Shown: in pieces, positions 18,962 to 29,287 of the stretch
Position numbering within the stretch: position 1 is the stretch's first letter
Layout: each line of letters starts with the position of its first letter
Source of the DNA: Marinobacter caseinilyticus
GTDB lineage: Bacteria > Pseudomonadota > Gammaproteobacteria > Pseudomonadales > Oleiphilaceae
NCBI RefSeq assembly: GCF_011074955.1
Contig: NZ_WUQJ01000018.1
Span: forward strand, 124,001-188,000
Length of the DNA: 64,000 nt
Direction of reading: 5' to 3'
Program-made: the position numbers and the translations under genes
The notes under the pieces: model-generated
What the model was told of the DNA's origin: nothing
The model's database searches: none
Seen by the model: only the letters and a program-made list of their open reading frames with translations

Positions 18962-19261
18962 TTATGGCAACACCGGTTTAAAAGGTTTGACGGCAACCCT
19001 TTCGTACACGCCTGCAGCGACGTACGGGTCAGCGTCTGCCCAGCTCCGGGCGGCTTCTAATGAATCAAATTCTGCGATGACCAGGCTGCCAGTGAAGCCC
19101 GCATCACCTGGGTCTGGGGTGTCAATTGCCGGCTGAGGGCCGGCGACCAGCAATCGGCCTTCCGATTTGAGGGCCTGAAGGCGTTCAAGGTGAGCCGGAC
19201 GAGCGGATTGTCGTAACGACAAACTATTTGCAACGTCTTCGCTGACGATGGAATAGTACAT
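18962..19261 (-). CDS. YciI family protein
   Basis: 99-residue ferredoxin-like alpha/beta protein. It begins [10 protein letters not shown]; the family His/Asp signature is seen as [22 protein letters not shown], followed by [23 protein letters not shown] and [10 protein letters not shown] at the end. The ATG at 19261 is chosen because GGAG stands seven bases upstream; the ATG at 19303 would add 14 unrelated residues. YciI proteins are small, probably enzymatic or ligand-binding, and of unknown function. The gene is divergent from the PHP phosphatase gene, a neighbourhood common in gammaproteobacteria. Confidence 0.88.
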   Translation of the reverse strand: MYYSIVSEDVANSLSLRQSARPAHLERLQALKSEGRLLVAGPQPAIDTPDPGDAGFTGSLVIAEFDSLEAARSWADADPYVAAGVYERVAVKPFKPVLP

Positions 19262-19381
19262 TCGAATCTCCAGTAGTAAGTGGTCGGTACAGGGGTTGGC
19301 CAAGCTGATACACTTGGGACCGAAACTTTTGCACGGTCAGCGTTATCGAACCAAAAGCGCTGTCCCTAACGTGGACTCTAA

Positions 19382-20257
19382 GTGACTATACCTCAACCCA
19401 AACAAGCCTGCATTGACCTCCACTGCCACAGTCGAGCCTCAGACGGTGCGCTGTCGCCCCGAGACTTGGTGCTGCGTGCTCAAGAACGTGGTGTGACGCA
19501 CCTGGCGTTGACCGATCATGACACCATCGGGGGGCTGGCCGAAGCTTGTGCGGCCGCAGCGGAAGTGGGCATTCATCTGATTACCGGAATTGAATTGTCT
19601 TGTGTGTGGAAGTCGCAGACCATCCATATCGTCGGGCTCGATTTTGATGCCGGCAGTCCTGATCTGGTCGCGGCGCTGGCACATCAACATGACAACCGCT
19701 GGCGTCGGGCGCGAACCATCGCCGAGCGGCTGGACCGCCTTAAGGTTCCGGGGCTGCTCGACAGCGCCACCAGGTTCGCCGATGGCGACGTGCCTGGACG
19801 CCCTCATTTTGCCCGCGCCTTGCAAGAAGCGGGGGTTGTCAAAGATTTCAATCAGGCTTTTAAGCGTTATTTAGGGGCTGGTAAGCCAGGGGATGTAAAG
19901 GCATTTTGGCCAGAGCTGGAAACGGTGCTTGGCTGGATTCATCAGGCCGGTGGTGTCGCCGTTATTGCCCACCCGAGGAAGTACAAAATGACGGCGACGC
20001 GGCTACGTGCGCTGATTGCAGATTTCGGACGTTGTGGTGGTCGTGGCATTGAGGTGTCAACGTCGGGTCAGTCGAGTGGCGATTTGGGGTTCGTTGCGGA
20101 GCTGTGTCGGAAGGAAGGTCTGCTGGCATCTCAGGGCAGTGACTTTCACTTTCCGGGTGCCCACTGGAGCGAATTGGGTTCAGTGCCAGCGTTACCAGCC
20201 GGGCTAGACCCGGTCTGGCATCATTTTAAATCACCTATTGATCACGCCGGTGCGTGA
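19382..20257 (+). CDS. PHP-domain phosphatase (YciV/RNase AM-like)
   Basis: 291-residue PHP phosphoesterase. Metal-binding motifs are IDLHCHSRASDG (residues 11-22), LTDHDT (about 43-48), GIELSC, IAHPRKY and the C-terminal SQGSDFHFPG. The layout fits the E. coli YciV family, which hydrolyses 3',5'-nucleoside bisphosphates and trims the 5' end of structured RNAs. The start is GTG at 19382, one base after an in-frame region that carries stops. The 3' end overlaps the convergent UPF0149 gene by 16 bases. Confidence 0.88.
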   Translation: MTIPQPKQACIDLHCHSRASDGALSPRDLVLRAQERGVTHLALTDHDTIGGLAEACAAAAEVGIHLITGIELSCVWKSQTIHIVGLDFDAGSPDLVAALAHQHDNRWRRARTIAERLDRLKVPGLLDSATRFADGDVPGRPHFARALQEAGVVKDFNQAFKRYLGAGKPGDVKAFWPELETVLGWIHQAGGVAVIAHPRKYKMTATRLRALIADFGRCGGRGIEVSTSGQSSGDLGFVAELCRKEGLLASQGSDFHFPGAHWSELGSVPALPAGLDPVWHHFKSPIDHAGA

Positions 20258-20781
20258 AACAGCAGGTAGAGATCGGTGAGTGATTCCGGAATGGCGTCAG
20301 CCATTTGCTGAGTGAGCTTCTCGCTGTCGCGAACCCGTTTAAAGTCTTCATCTTCAAACAGTCCTGACAGGGTAAGCATCGGTACCAGCAGATCCGCTGT
20401 TTCTGCCTCATCCGCCTCCAGCCACGCTTCTTCATTTTCCAGGAAGGTGTCAACAAACCCGGCGCACCAGTTTTCAAGTGCGTTCATAGGGTCGCCGTCT
20501 TCCGGTTCTGGCAACTCCAGTGACTGCCCCATATCCAGCATATTGGCCATAGCGTCGGCTAAGCGCTGAACGAGATCTGAAAACACGGCTGGCACGCCAT
20601 CGGCGGGCAGGGTTTCCAGACCGGTTGCCAGCAGAAATACGTTCTCAGTCGATAGCGCAGCGGGTCCAACCACATTTGCGCAGACCACGCCGTGCAAACC
20701 GAAAAAGTCCAGCGCGTCTTCGCCCCAGGGTTCGGCAAACAGGATGTCTTCGAGCGACTCGATTTCCGCATTGGATAACAT
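20242..20781 (-). CDS. UPF0149 (YgfB/YecA) family protein
   Basis: 179-residue acidic helical protein of the UPF0149 family: N-terminal LSNAEIESLEDIL, then LDFFGLHGVVCANVVGP (compare the FLHG..TA segment of the family) and the central WCAGFVDTFLENEEAW, with EE/DE-rich helices. The start ATG at 20781 has AGGAG eight bases upstream. It has no C-terminal SEC-C zinc motif. Function is unknown; in pseudomonads a YgfB protein affects gene expression, but no such role can be shown from this sequence. Confidence 0.78.
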   Translation of the reverse strand: MLSNAEIESLEDILFAEPWGEDALDFFGLHGVVCANVVGPAALSTENVFLLATGLETLPADGVPAVFSDLVQRLADAMANMLDMGQSLELPEPEDGDPMNALENWCAGFVDTFLENEEAWLEADEAETADLLVPMLTLSGLFEDEDFKRVRDSEKLTQQMADAIPESLTDLYLLFHAPA

Positions 20782-20855
20782 TATTGGGCTCCTGGCGATC
20801 AGCCTTGGCACTTTAAAAACGGAGGGGCAGGTGGTGCCCCTCCGTAAGGGATAAC

Positions 20856-23800
20856 TCAGCTATCTGAACGTTCGCCGTCCTGACGTAGTTTGCTATCCGC
20901 ATTTTCAGCTGCTGCACCATCGGATTTCGGTGCTTGCTCGGACGCCTTGGCTTCGGCGGCAGCTTTCTCTGCTGCCAGTTGGCGTTTGCGCACTTCCCGT
21001 GGGTCATTATAGGCACGCCCCGGCGTCGTTTGCATGGCCAACTTTGAGTTGGCGCTCTCCGACACCTCAGGTTTGGCAGTTGATTGAGCCTCGGAGGGCT
21101 CTGCAGGTGCTGGCTTCTGCTGAACCGGCTTAGGCGCGGGCTTGGCTTCCGGTGAAGTCTCTCCGGTGGCGGCCTGCGCTGGCTTGGACTCGGCCTGGGC
21201 TTCAGGTTGGGTCGCGGGGGCTTGAACGCTCTCGTTAGACGGTGCGTCGGCCGCAGATTCCGGCTCCGCTAAAGGCTTGGCTTTTGCCTTCGCGGCAGGC
21301 TTATCGGATTTCTCGCCTTCGACTTTGCTAGATCCGGCCTTTGGCCGACCTGGACCGCGCGGTCTGCGTGGCGCCGGCTTTGCCGCTTCGCTCTGTCCAT
21401 CGTTGACGGCCTTTGGGGCTTCCGCCGTTGGCGTTTGTGGCTCGGTACCACCTCCGGTATTGGCCTGGTCTCCCGACGTCGCAATGGCGTCTGTCGCCGG
21501 AGCTGCCGCCGCCTCGGTCGGGCTCGCCTTGGTGCTGGGGCGTGCTGCTTGAGGCTTGGGGCTCTCTGGTTGTGACTCAGTGCCGGCTGCCGGAGACTCA
21601 GGCCTGGCCTGGTCGTTGGATGCCTTTTCACTGACCGCTTCGGCTTTTTGCGGTTCCGCTGCGGGCTTCGCTACAGGCGCTGAAGGGGTTGCTGAAGGCT
21701 CTGAGGGCTGCTCGGAAGACGCAGTGGATTTAGCGCTTTCTACCGGCGCGTGATCCGCTGTTGCCTTCGGTGCTTCAGGCGACTGCTGCCGAGTTGGCGT
21801 TTGCTCCGTTTTGCTCTTGTCCGCGCTCGCGGCGCTGGCAGATTCAGGAGTTTTTTCCTGGTTGACAGTTTCTGTACTGACTGGCTTGCGATCGGCCGGT
21901 TTGCTTGCGGGCGTTTCTACCGGCGAGCCGTCACGGTTACGCTGGCGCCGGGGACGACGACGCTTCTCGTCACCGCTGCTCGCTTCATTTCGATTTTGAT
22001 CGCGATTGGCTTGTGGTTTGTTGCGGCCCTGGTCACTGCCTGCGTTCTGAGTCCGCTCTTCTTTACGGGGGCTGTCTTTGCGATCGCTATCGCTGGCTGA
22101 GCTCTGGCCACGCGTTTGATCGCGGGTCTCATCCCGATTGCTGCGTCCTCGATTGGCGCCATCGCGCCCACCGCGAGGCTTGTTACGGTTGTCATCCGCC
22201 TTGCCTTGCTGACGACGTTCGCCGCCGCGGTTATCTGTGCGCCCACCGCCTGACCGGTTATCGTCTCGTGCGACCCGTGATTTACGCCGCTCCTGCCGGT
22301 CCTGCGTGCGGCGTTCATTCTGCGCTGGACGAGCGGAGCGTGCAGGACGTGCGGGCTTATTCGGCTCTTCTTCCTCACTGCCAAAAAAGGCGGAGATTTT
22401 CCGAGACAGCTTGGAGAACAAACCTTCTTCCTGACTGTCGGAACTGGCCGCCGGTGCAGTGGCTTGAGGTGCTGCTGGGGCGGCGGCTGGCCGAAGGGCC
22501 TTGACGGCGGCTTCCTCGCGCACAACCTCTTTACCTGCTGGCGCTTCTGCGGCCTCTTCTTCGCGAACGGTGTACTCTTGCGCGAGCTGATAGCTGGATG
22601 TGCGCTCGGCACCCGACTCATCGTCTCGCATCCGCAATATTTCAAAATGCGGTGTGTCCATGTGTGGCGCGGGCACAACCACAATCTCGACTTCCTGGCG
22701 CGCTTCTATGTCGGCGATCTGCTTGCGCTTTTCGTTGAGCAGGAAGGTGGCCACGGAAATAGGCACAACGGCGCGCACCTCGCCGGTTTTATCTTTCGAC
22801 GACTCTTCGTAGATCAGGCGCATGATGCTCAATGCCAACGATTCGATGCCGCGGATTGTGCCTTGGCCATTACAGCGCGGACACACTTCGCTGCGGGTTT
22901 CACCCAGTGAGGGGCGAAGACGCTGACGGGACATCTCCAGAAGTCCAAAGCGCGAGATCTTGCCAACCTGCACGCGGGCTCGATCGATTTCGAGCGCTTC
23001 GCGGACTTTCTGTTCGACTTCGCGCTGGTGGCGGGCCGGGGTCATGTCGATAAAATCGATGACGATCAGACCGCCCATGTCTCGCAGACGAAGCTGACGA
23101 GCAATTTCTTCCGCCGCTTCCAGGTTGGTCTGGAGCGCTGTCTCTTCAATGTCGTGGCCCTTGGTGGCGCGCGAGGAGTTGATGTCAATAGACACCAGTG
23201 CCTCGGTCGGATCGATCACGATGGAGCCGCCGGAAGGCAGTTTCACTTCGCGCTGGAAGGCGGTTTCGATCTGTCCTTCAATCTGGTATCGGCTGAACAG
23301 CGGAATCTCATCTTGATACAGCTTGATTTTGTTCTCGAACGAGGGCATGACGGCACGAACGAAGTTCAGGACGTCTTCGTGCACGATGGAGGAGTCGATC
23401 AGAACTTCACCAATGTCCTGGCGAAGGTAGTCTCTCACGGCACGAATGATGACGTTGCTTTCCTGATGGATCAGGAAAGGTGCCTTGCGCTCTCCGGCAG
23501 CCTGGCTGATGGCTTCCCAGAACTGAACCAGATAATCGAGGTCCCACTGCAGTTCTTCGGTGGTACGCCCAATGCCCGCCGTACGAACAATGATGCCCAT
23601 GGATTTCGGCACCTGGACGCCGCTCATGGCTTCTTTAAGCTGTGCCCGCTCTTCGCCTTCAATACGGCGGGATATGCCGCCGGCACGCGCATTGTTGGGC
23701 ATCAACACCAAGTAGCGTCCTGCAAGCGAAATAAAGGTGGTCAGTGCAGCGCCTTTGTTGCCGCGCTCTTCTTTGTCCACCTGGATAATGACTTCCTGGC

Positions 23801-24092
23801 CTTCGGAAACCACTTCCTTGATGTTGATCTTGCCTTCAATCTGACCGGGGGATTTTTTGAAATACTCTTTGGAGATTTCTTTAAGCGGTAGAAAGCCATG
23901 GCGGTCAGCACCGAAATCGACAAATGCGGCCTCAAGGCTGGGCTCAACCCGGGTTATTCGGCCTTTGTAGATGTTGGATTTTTTCTGTTCGCGGGAGCTT
24001 GATTCAATATCAAGGTCGAAAAGACGTTGACCGTCTACCAGAGCGACGCGCAACTCTTCAGGGTGAGTTGCATTAATAAGCATTCTTTTCAT
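20856..24092 (-). CDS. rne: Ribonuclease E
   Basis: 1078-residue endoribonuclease and degradosome scaffold. The N-terminal catalytic half has the S1 domain ([20 protein letters not shown]), the 5' sensor, the DNase-I-like metal site ([12 protein letters not shown], about residue 345) and the zinc link CPRCNGQGT (about 405-410). The C-terminal half (about 520-1078) is low-complexity, rich in R, then in P, A, E and K, as expected for the RNA-binding and partner-binding scaffold; [14 protein letters not shown] arginine blocks are the RNA-binding segments. It has a long leader (about 600 bases to the divergent rluC), in line with the autoregulated 5' UTR of enterobacterial rne. Confidence 0.97.
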   Translation of the reverse strand: MKRMLINATHPEELRVALVDGQRLFDLDIESSSREQKKSNIYKGRITRVEPSLEAAFVDFGADRHGFLPLKEISKEYFKKSPGQIEGKINIKEVVSEGQEVIIQVDKEERGNKGAALTTFISLAGRYLVLMPNNARAGGISRRIEGEERAQLKEAMSGVQVPKSMGIIVRTAGIGRTTEELQWDLDYLVQFWEAISQAAGERKAPFLIHQESNVIIRAVRDYLRQDIGEVLIDSSIVHEDVLNFVRAVMPSFENKIKLYQDEIPLFSRYQIEGQIETAFQREVKLPSGGSIVIDPTEALVSIDINSSRATKGHDIEETALQTNLEAAEEIARQLRLRDMGGLIVIDFIDMTPARHQREVEQKVREALEIDRARVQVGKISRFGLLEMSRQRLRPSLGETRSEVCPRCNGQGTIRGIESLALSIMRLIYEESSKDKTGEVRAVVPISVATFLLNEKRKQIADIEARQEVEIVVVPAPHMDTPHFEILRMRDDESGAERTSSYQLAQEYTVREEEAAEAPAGKEVVREEAAVKALRPAAAPAAPQATAPAASSDSQEEGLFSKLSRKISAFFGSEEEEPNKPARPARSARPAQNERRTQDRQERRKSRVARDDNRSGGGRTDNRGGERRQQGKADDNRNKPRGGRDGANRGRSNRDETRDQTRGQSSASDSDRKDSPRKEERTQNAGSDQGRNKPQANRDQNRNEASSGDEKRRRPRRQRNRDGSPVETPASKPADRKPVSTETVNQEKTPESASAASADKSKTEQTPTRQQSPEAPKATADHAPVESAKSTASSEQPSEPSATPSAPVAKPAAEPQKAEAVSEKASNDQARPESPAAGTESQPESPKPQAARPSTKASPTEAAAAPATDAIATSGDQANTGGGTEPQTPTAEAPKAVNDGQSEAAKPAPRRPRGPGRPKAGSSKVEGEKSDKPAAKAKAKPLAEPESAADAPSNESVQAPATQPEAQAESKPAQAATGETSPEAKPAPKPVQQKPAPAEPSEAQSTAKPEVSESANSKLAMQTTPGRAYNDPREVRKRQLAAEKAAAEAKASEQAPKSDGAAAENADSKLRQDGERSDS

Positions 24093-24699
24093 GGAAATGG
24101 GTGTTTCCTGTCGTTAAATGAAGACAGAAAACCTGACCAGGTGCATCCGCGAAGCATAACTTGCGTGCCACCGGATATGTTTCAGCCGGCGGCCAGACGA
24201 ATCAGAAAGGAGCGTTAAAACAACCCGCTTGTCCGAAAATACCGAAGACCGTCCTGCTGCCGCATGGCAGAGAAGGGTCGTTGGGAGTCATTGTCTGTTT
24301 GCGCATGTTGTCCGATTTCAAATTCACGCAGGTGCCTGGGTCTCATGTCGTATTCGTATGCTGGACGGCCCGGCCCTGCGTGTTGATAGTGATTCTTCGT
24401 GATGTCGCCCGCCGGTTTTCCGTACGGTTTTTTTAAAACATTGCCTCCGGACTCCTTGCCATACCTGATTTCGGATGGGCCGGGTTCGTCCGGGGGCGTT
24501 GAAACTGCCTTCGCCCGTACTTATTGGGGCACTGGCGTTCAAACTCTTTAATAGTGTCGGTATACTTCATCCGCTCCGGCGGTTGGCAGTCTGGCCAGGC
24601 CGTAGACAAACGGAGAAGCTCGCTGGAATATAGCAGTATTCGTCGGGCTCATCAATCCCGCGTGCCTCAAGGCTGGTGCGCCTTCAATGACCGGGTGTT
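24093..24699. other. Long divergent leader region between rne and rluC
   Basis: 607 bases without a supported gene. The rne side is expected to hold a long 5' UTR; in E. coli this leader lets RNase E cleave its own mRNA. Here the hairpins of that leader were not identified with confidence. The rluC side holds a promoter candidate at 24539-24567. Short open frames present have no ribosome binding site or recognisable product. Confidence 0.5.
24539..24567 (+). promoter_or_regulatory. Predicted sigma70 promoter of rluC
   Basis: TTCAAA (-35, four of six) and TATACT (-10, five of six) are separated by 17 bases, about 130 bases before the rluC start. Confidence 0.4.
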
Positions 24700-25770
24700 A
24701 TGTCCAATTCCAAACGCAAGCAATTCAGTGTCAAGTCAACCGGGCGAAGGCCTGCAAGACTGGGCACTGACGGACGTCAGAGCAAGCCCGAGAACGATGG
24801 TCGGCAAGAGGCGTCTGACGAAACGTTTCGCAGCGACGTTCAGTGGGTCGTCGTGGACCCGGATATGGCGGGTCAGCGGCTCGACAATTTCTTGATGGCG
24901 CGCATGCGGGGCGTGCCTAAGAGCGTGCTTTACCGGGTGATTCGTAAAGGCGAAGTGCGTATCAACAAAGGCCGTGTCCGGCCAGACACCAAGCTCAATG
25001 CCGGTGATCGAGTCAGGATTCCGCCGATTACCCAAAAAGTGAAAGAGGTCAAACCGGCTCCCGGGTCTCGAGTGCAGGGGGTAATAGAAGCGGCGGTCGT
25101 GTTCGAAAATGAGCATATGCTGGTGGTCAACAAGCCGTCGGGCATTGCGGTGCATGGAGGTAGTGGCCTCAGCTTTGGTTTGATTGAAGTGTTACGGGCT
25201 GCGAGGCCGGAGGCTCAATTCCTCGAACTTGTGCATCGTCTCGACCGCGACACTTCCGGCCTTGTGATGATTGCCAAGAAAAGATCGGCGTTGAGGTACC
25301 TGCAGGACGAGTTGCGTCACAAGCGAATTAGAAAGCACTACCACGCATTGGTTGCAGGGGCCTGGCCGGCCAGCGTGGTCAAGGTGGACGAGCCGCTGTT
25401 GCGTTTTGAGCTCGGTAATGGCGAGCGACGCGTTCGGGTTGATGTCGAGGGCAAGGCCTCGCTGACCACTTTTCGGCTGCTCGAAACCTTCGGAGGCTAC
25501 AGCCTGGTGCAGGCGTCACCGGTGACAGGGCGCACCCACCAGATCAGGGTTCACAGCGTATGCGCCGGTCATCCAATTGCGGGTGATGACAAGTATATGG
25601 ATGATGTCAGTCTCAAGGCATTTAAGGGAGCGGGCGGGCAGCGGTTGATGCTGCACGCGCAGGCCCTGCAATTTAATCTGCCGGTGACGGGGGAGCCAAT
25701 GAGCCTGGAGGCTCCCTATGATGAGGCATTTGCCGCTTTTTTGGCCACGCTTGCAAAACGCAAGGGCTAG
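24700..25770 (+). CDS. rluC: 23S rRNA pseudouridine synthase RluC
   Basis: 356-residue pseudouridine synthase that modifies three uridines of 23S rRNA (955/2504/2580 in E. coli). It has an S4 RNA-binding domain (about 60-115, QRLDNFLMARMRGVPKSVLY, RVRPDTKLNAGDRV) and the RluA-family catalytic domain with HRLDRDTSGLV (Asp nucleophile) and GRTHQIRVH. The N-terminal about 45 residues are basic and unstructured. The position divergent from rne is the classical gammaproteobacterial arrangement. Confidence 0.96.
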   Translation: MSNSKRKQFSVKSTGRRPARLGTDGRQSKPENDGRQEASDETFRSDVQWVVVDPDMAGQRLDNFLMARMRGVPKSVLYRVIRKGEVRINKGRVRPDTKLNAGDRVRIPPITQKVKEVKPAPGSRVQGVIEAAVVFENEHMLVVNKPSGIAVHGGSGLSFGLIEVLRAARPEAQFLELVHRLDRDTSGLVMIAKKRSALRYLQDELRHKRIRKHYHALVAGAWPASVVKVDEPLLRFELGNGERRVRVDVEGKASLTTFRLLETFGGYSLVQASPVTGRTHQIRVHSVCAGHPIAGDDKYMDDVSLKAFKGAGGQRLMLHAQALQFNLPVTGEPMSLEAPYDEAFAAFLATLAKRKG

Positions 25771-25943
25771 GGTTCTATCCGGCTGAGGCCCGGGCTTGCC
25801 TGATGCCCCTTTTAGCGGGGTGCGAGTAAGCATTGGCGTTGCAGGCCCCGGGCATTGACCGGGCAGGGTGTCAGGTCGAGTCAGGCAAGCAGAAAGCACT
25901 CGCGACACTACATCAAAAGATATCCACACAAGGAAATACAGTA

Positions 25944-26591
25944 ATGGCCATTAAAGTCGCCATATTTGATTGGGATGGCACGCTGGTAGATTCAGTGGAA
26001 CATATTGCCAGCAGTCTTTATCAGGCTGCGACAGACCTGGGGTACCCGGCGTTAGAGTTTGGTGCGTACCGCAATATTATCGGTTTGGGCATGGTCGAAG
26101 CGCTGGAAGCGCTGTATCCGGGCATGAGCAAAGCGGAAATGACCGAACTGCGGGATCAATATGGTCGTTATTTCTTCTCCAAGGCGACGACACCTCAACA
26201 CGTGTTTGCCGGTATGACGGATGTGCTGGTCGATCTGAGGGAGGCGGGATACGGTTGCGCGGTAGCGACGGGTAAAAGTCGTAAAGGCCTCGACGGTGCC
26301 TTGTCGTCCAGTGGTCTGGGTTCTCACTTCGATCTGACGCGGTGCGCCGATGAAACCCGCTCGAAACCGGATCCCACCATGCTTGCCGAAATTGTTGAAC
26401 ATTACGGCATTCGTCCGGATGAGGCTGTCATGATTGGTGACACCATTTACGATATGGAGATGGCGCAACGAATTGGAATGCCTGCGATTGGCGTGGAGTG
26501 GGGGGTGCATGACGAGGCGACGCTGTCGCGCTTCAGTCCGATGGCGGTTGTCAGTTCGGTACAACGTTTGCGGCGTCAATTGGGGTTGTAG
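25944..26591 (+). CDS. HAD-superfamily phosphatase (Gph-like)
   Basis: 215-residue HAD hydrolase. Motif I DWDGTLVDS (residues 9-17), motif II in VATGKSRKG, motif III KPDP, and motif IV MIGDTIYDMEMA are all present, with a helical cap between I and II. It is close to phosphoglycolate phosphatases, but the substrate is not settled. The ATG at 25944 has AAGGAA upstream. It lies between rluC and sppA on the same strand, as in pseudomonads. Confidence 0.88.
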   Translation: MAIKVAIFDWDGTLVDSVEHIASSLYQAATDLGYPALEFGAYRNIIGLGMVEALEALYPGMSKAEMTELRDQYGRYFFSKATTPQHVFAGMTDVLVDLREAGYGCAVATGKSRKGLDGALSSSGLGSHFDLTRCADETRSKPDPTMLAEIVEHYGIRPDEAVMIGDTIYDMEMAQRIGMPAIGVEWGVHDEATLSRFSPMAVVSSVQRLRRQLGL

Positions 26592-26653
26592 GCGGGCCGC
26601 CTGCTCATTGTGAAATTCGTATAACACGACATTAACTAAATAAGGGAATTTCA

Positions 26654-27667
26654 ATGTCTGAATGGGATTCGGATCAAAAGCCGGGGTGGGGCTCGCCCGA
26701 AACAACGCAGTCGCAACCGGAAAAGGCACCCGAGTCAGGGCGTGACTGGAAGTTGATTGAGAAGCTGGTCATGTCGCTGCAGTCTGAACAAAGAAAGAGT
26801 CGACGCTGGGGGATTTTCTTCAAGCTGTTGACCTTCATCTATCTGTTCGCACTGTTGCTGATGATTCAGTTTCCCTTTGGTAGCAGTTTCGAGGCAGCCA
26901 CGGCTGAGCATACGGCGATTATCGAAATCAATGGCCCGATCGCATCGGACAAAGAGGCCAGTGCTGACAATGTGGTTGGGGCGTTGCGTGAGGCGTTCCA
27001 GAATGAGAATTCCAAGGCGGTGTTATTGCGGATTAATAGCCCCGGTGGCAGTCCAGTCCAGTCCGGGTATGTGTATGACGAGGTCAAGCGCCTCAGGTCT
27101 GAGTATCCGGATAAGAAGCTTTATGCGGTAATTGCCGATATCGGAGCCTCGGGCGCCTATTACATTGCCGCCGCCGCTGACGAAATCTACGCTGATAAAG
27201 CGAGCTTGGTGGGCTCTATCGGCGTTGTGGCGGGAGGTTTTGGGTTTACCGGTGTGATGGACAAGCTTGGAGTTGAACGAAGGCTCTACACAGCGGGCGA
27301 AAATAAAGCGTTTCTGGATCCGTTCTCACCTGAGAGACAGGATGAGGTTGCCTTCTGGAATGAAGTGCTGGAGACCACCCACGCGCAATTTATCGAGCAG
27401 GTAAAGCGAGGCCGTGGGGATCGTCTGGCGGATGACGAGCGTTTGTTCTCAGGGCTTATCTGGACCGGCGAGCAAGCGCTGGACCTGGGGTTGATTGATG
27501 GCTTGGGCAGTTCCAGTTACGTAGCCAGAGAGATAGTAGGATTCAAGGACCTGGTGGATTACAGCCGTCAGGCATCCCCGTTTAAGGAGTTGATAGATCG
27601 TTTCGGTGTGGCCGTCGGCTCGGGTGTTTTCGGTCAGTTGGTGGAGTCGCGCCTGGAATTACGATAA
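26654..27667 (+). CDS. sppA: Signal peptide peptidase SppA (short S49 form)
   Basis: 337-residue inner membrane serine protease that degrades cleaved signal peptides. A polar N-terminal tail of about 50 residues is followed by one transmembrane helix (FKLLTFIYLFALLLMIQF, about 57-74) and a periplasmic S49 domain with LLRINSPGGSP, the catalytic Ser166 in DIGASGAYY and Lys182 in DKASLVGSIG. It is the single-domain form that works as an oligomer. Its last 34 bases overlap the convergent maf gene. Confidence 0.93.
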   Translation: MSEWDSDQKPGWGSPETTQSQPEKAPESGRDWKLIEKLVMSLQSEQRKSRRWGIFFKLLTFIYLFALLLMIQFPFGSSFEAATAEHTAIIEINGPIASDKEASADNVVGALREAFQNENSKAVLLRINSPGGSPVQSGYVYDEVKRLRSEYPDKKLYAVIADIGASGAYYIAAAADEIYADKASLVGSIGVVAGGFGFTGVMDKLGVERRLYTAGENKAFLDPFSPERQDEVAFWNEVLETTHAQFIEQVKRGRGDRLADDERLFSGLIWTGEQALDLGLIDGLGSSSYVAREIVGFKDLVDYSRQASPFKELIDRFGVAVGSGVFGQLVESRLELR

Positions 27668-28260
27668 GCCACTGTCAGTGTATCCAGGCCCCAGGCCCGG
27701 AACATGGCGTTCAGGGCAATCAGCGGCAGTCCTATCAGGCTATTGGGATCGCGCCCTTCGAGGGATTCGAACAGCGTGATGCCCAGGCCTTCCATCTTAA
27801 AGCTCCCTGCACAATCATAGGGTTGTTCGATTCTCAGATAATGCTCAATCTCTGCGTCGCTTAATGTCCGGAATTGCACCTGGAACAACTCGCATGTGCT
27901 TTGCAGTTTGCCCATGCCAGAGTCGAAAAGTGCGAGCCCAGTATAAAAGGTCACAGTATTGCCGCTGCAGAGTCGAAGTTGTGCTGCGCCGGCGTCATGG
28001 TCGCCTGGTTTGGTGAGTATGATTTGGTTGGGCGTGGCAGCGACTTGGTCCGAGCCAATGATCCAGTGGTCCGGGAACTGAGCGCTCAATGCCCGGGCTT
28101 TCTCTTCCGCCAGCCGGGTAACAAGGGGGCGGGGATGTTCACCCGGGTAGGCGCGCTCATCAATATTCGGGCTGGCGCAATGAAAAGGAAGCCCGAGTCG
28201 CGCCAGGAGAGTTTTGCGATACTGGGATGAACTGGCAAGGACGATGGGTTTTTGAGGCAT
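27634..28260 (-). CDS. maf: Maf-family nucleotide pyrophosphatase (YceF-like)
   Basis: 208 residues. Family motifs: SSSQYRKTLLARLGLPF (residues 10-26), NIDERAYPGE, the catalytic SDQVA, and KMEGLGITLFESLEGRDPNSLIGLPL near the end. The neighbourhood (next to yceD-rpmF) and the DERA-type motif point to the YceF branch, which hydrolyses 7-methyl-GTP and cleans up modified nucleotides. The start ATG has GGGAG upstream. The gene is divergent from yceD. Confidence 0.93.
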   Translation of the reverse strand: MPQKPIVLASSSQYRKTLLARLGLPFHCASPNIDERAYPGEHPRPLVTRLAEEKARALSAQFPDHWIIGSDQVAATPNQIILTKPGDHDAGAAQLRLCSGNTVTFYTGLALFDSGMGKLQSTCELFQVQFRTLSDAEIEHYLRIEQPYDCAGSFKMEGLGITLFESLEGRDPNSLIGLPLIALNAMFRAWGLDTLTVAYRNSRRDSTN

Positions 28261-28432
28261 GCGTTGGCTCCCTTTGACTGGGTTCTAGGGTAAAGCCTCA
28301 CACATGAGGCGTCTAAGATTTTCTGTGCATGCCCCTGGAAGTGGGTATAAACCCCTAAATCGTGCTTCAATAGCGGTAAATCATGATGAAGTCTTTGACA
28401 CCAGTCGGTCGGACCCCTAAAATTGCGCGCCT

Positions 28433-28981
28433 ATGTCAAACACCGAGTTGCCCAAGTCCGTTGATCCCTACCGGCTCGCGGAACAGAAAAGCGTTCTTGA
28501 AGGCTTTGTGCCTTTGAGGGCTTTGTCGCGTTTTGCTGATTGCATCGTTGCCGGTGGCAGCTCTGAAGCGGAACCGGTTTGTGACGTAACACTGACCTTT
28601 AGTCAGGATGCTGAGCGTAGGCGCATTGTGGCTGGTCAGTTGTCAGCGGATGTCGTGCTGGAGTGCCAGCGCTGCATGAAGCCGATGAATGCCACCTTGA
28701 CGTCGCAGTTCAAGCTGGGTTTCGTTACCAGTGACGCACAGGCTCAACAGCTGCCAAAAGAGTTAGAGCCTTACATGGCGGAGGATTTCAGTGCCGATTT
28801 GTGGGTGCTGGTAGAAGACGAGTTGTTGCTCGTTTTGCCGCCTTTTCCGAAGCACGGGCGTGATGAGTGTTCTGCTTCGGAAGCGCTGGAAGAATTAGAG
28901 CCGGACGCTGATGAGGTCGAGGGTGGAGAGCGGGACAACCCGTTCAATGTCCTTGCGGATTTGAAGACAAAAAAGCATTAA
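28433..28981 (+). CDS. yceD: YceD/DUF177 family rRNA accumulation protein
   Basis: 182 residues of the DUF177 family. The conserved Cys pair is in LECQRCMKPM (about residues 80-89). The acidic tail carries PPFPKHGRDEC and ends DNPFNVLADLK, as is usual. Homologues are needed for 23S rRNA accumulation in bacteria and plastids. It is the first gene of the yceD-rpmF-plsX-fab operon. Confidence 0.93.
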   Translation: MSNTELPKSVDPYRLAEQKSVLEGFVPLRALSRFADCIVAGGSSEAEPVCDVTLTFSQDAERRRIVAGQLSADVVLECQRCMKPMNATLTSQFKLGFVTSDAQAQQLPKELEPYMAEDFSADLWVLVEDELLLVLPPFPKHGRDECSASEALEELEPDADEVEGGERDNPFNVLADLKTKKH

Positions 28982-29066
28982 TTCCGGGAGTGACCGGCGT
29001 GGATTAACCCAAACGTCGGAGCTCAGATTTTACGAACGTTAGTATTAAAGGTCAGGAGCTAACACC

Positions 29067-29246
29067 ATGGCTGTACAGAAGAACCGTAAGACACGCTCAA
29101 AGCGTGGTATGCGTCGTTCACACGACGCGCTGGGCACCGCGACGTTGTCTACCGATTCAACAACCGGCGAAATTCATCGTCGTCACCATGTGTCGCCAGA
29201 CGGTTTTTACCGTGGCAAGCAGGTCGTTGAAACGAGCGGCGAGTAA
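29067..29246 (+). CDS. rpmF: Ribosomal protein L32
   Basis: 59-residue large-subunit protein starting [20 protein letters not shown], followed by [20 protein letters not shown] stands eight bases before the ATG. The usual zinc-binding Cys pairs of some L32 proteins are absent, as in E. coli. It lies between yceD and plsX as in other gammaproteobacteria. Confidence 0.98.
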   Translation: MAVQKNRKTRSKRGMRRSHDALGTATLSTDSTTGEIHRRHHVSPDGFYRGKQVVETSGE

Positions 29247-29287
29247 GTCCCGTTATCAACTCTCTTGCTAAGTCGGTCGGTTAGACG

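Noticed and set aside
23028..23891. Open frame of 287 codons antisense to rne
   Set aside because: No recognisable product, and the opposite strand is the catalytic domain of RNase E.
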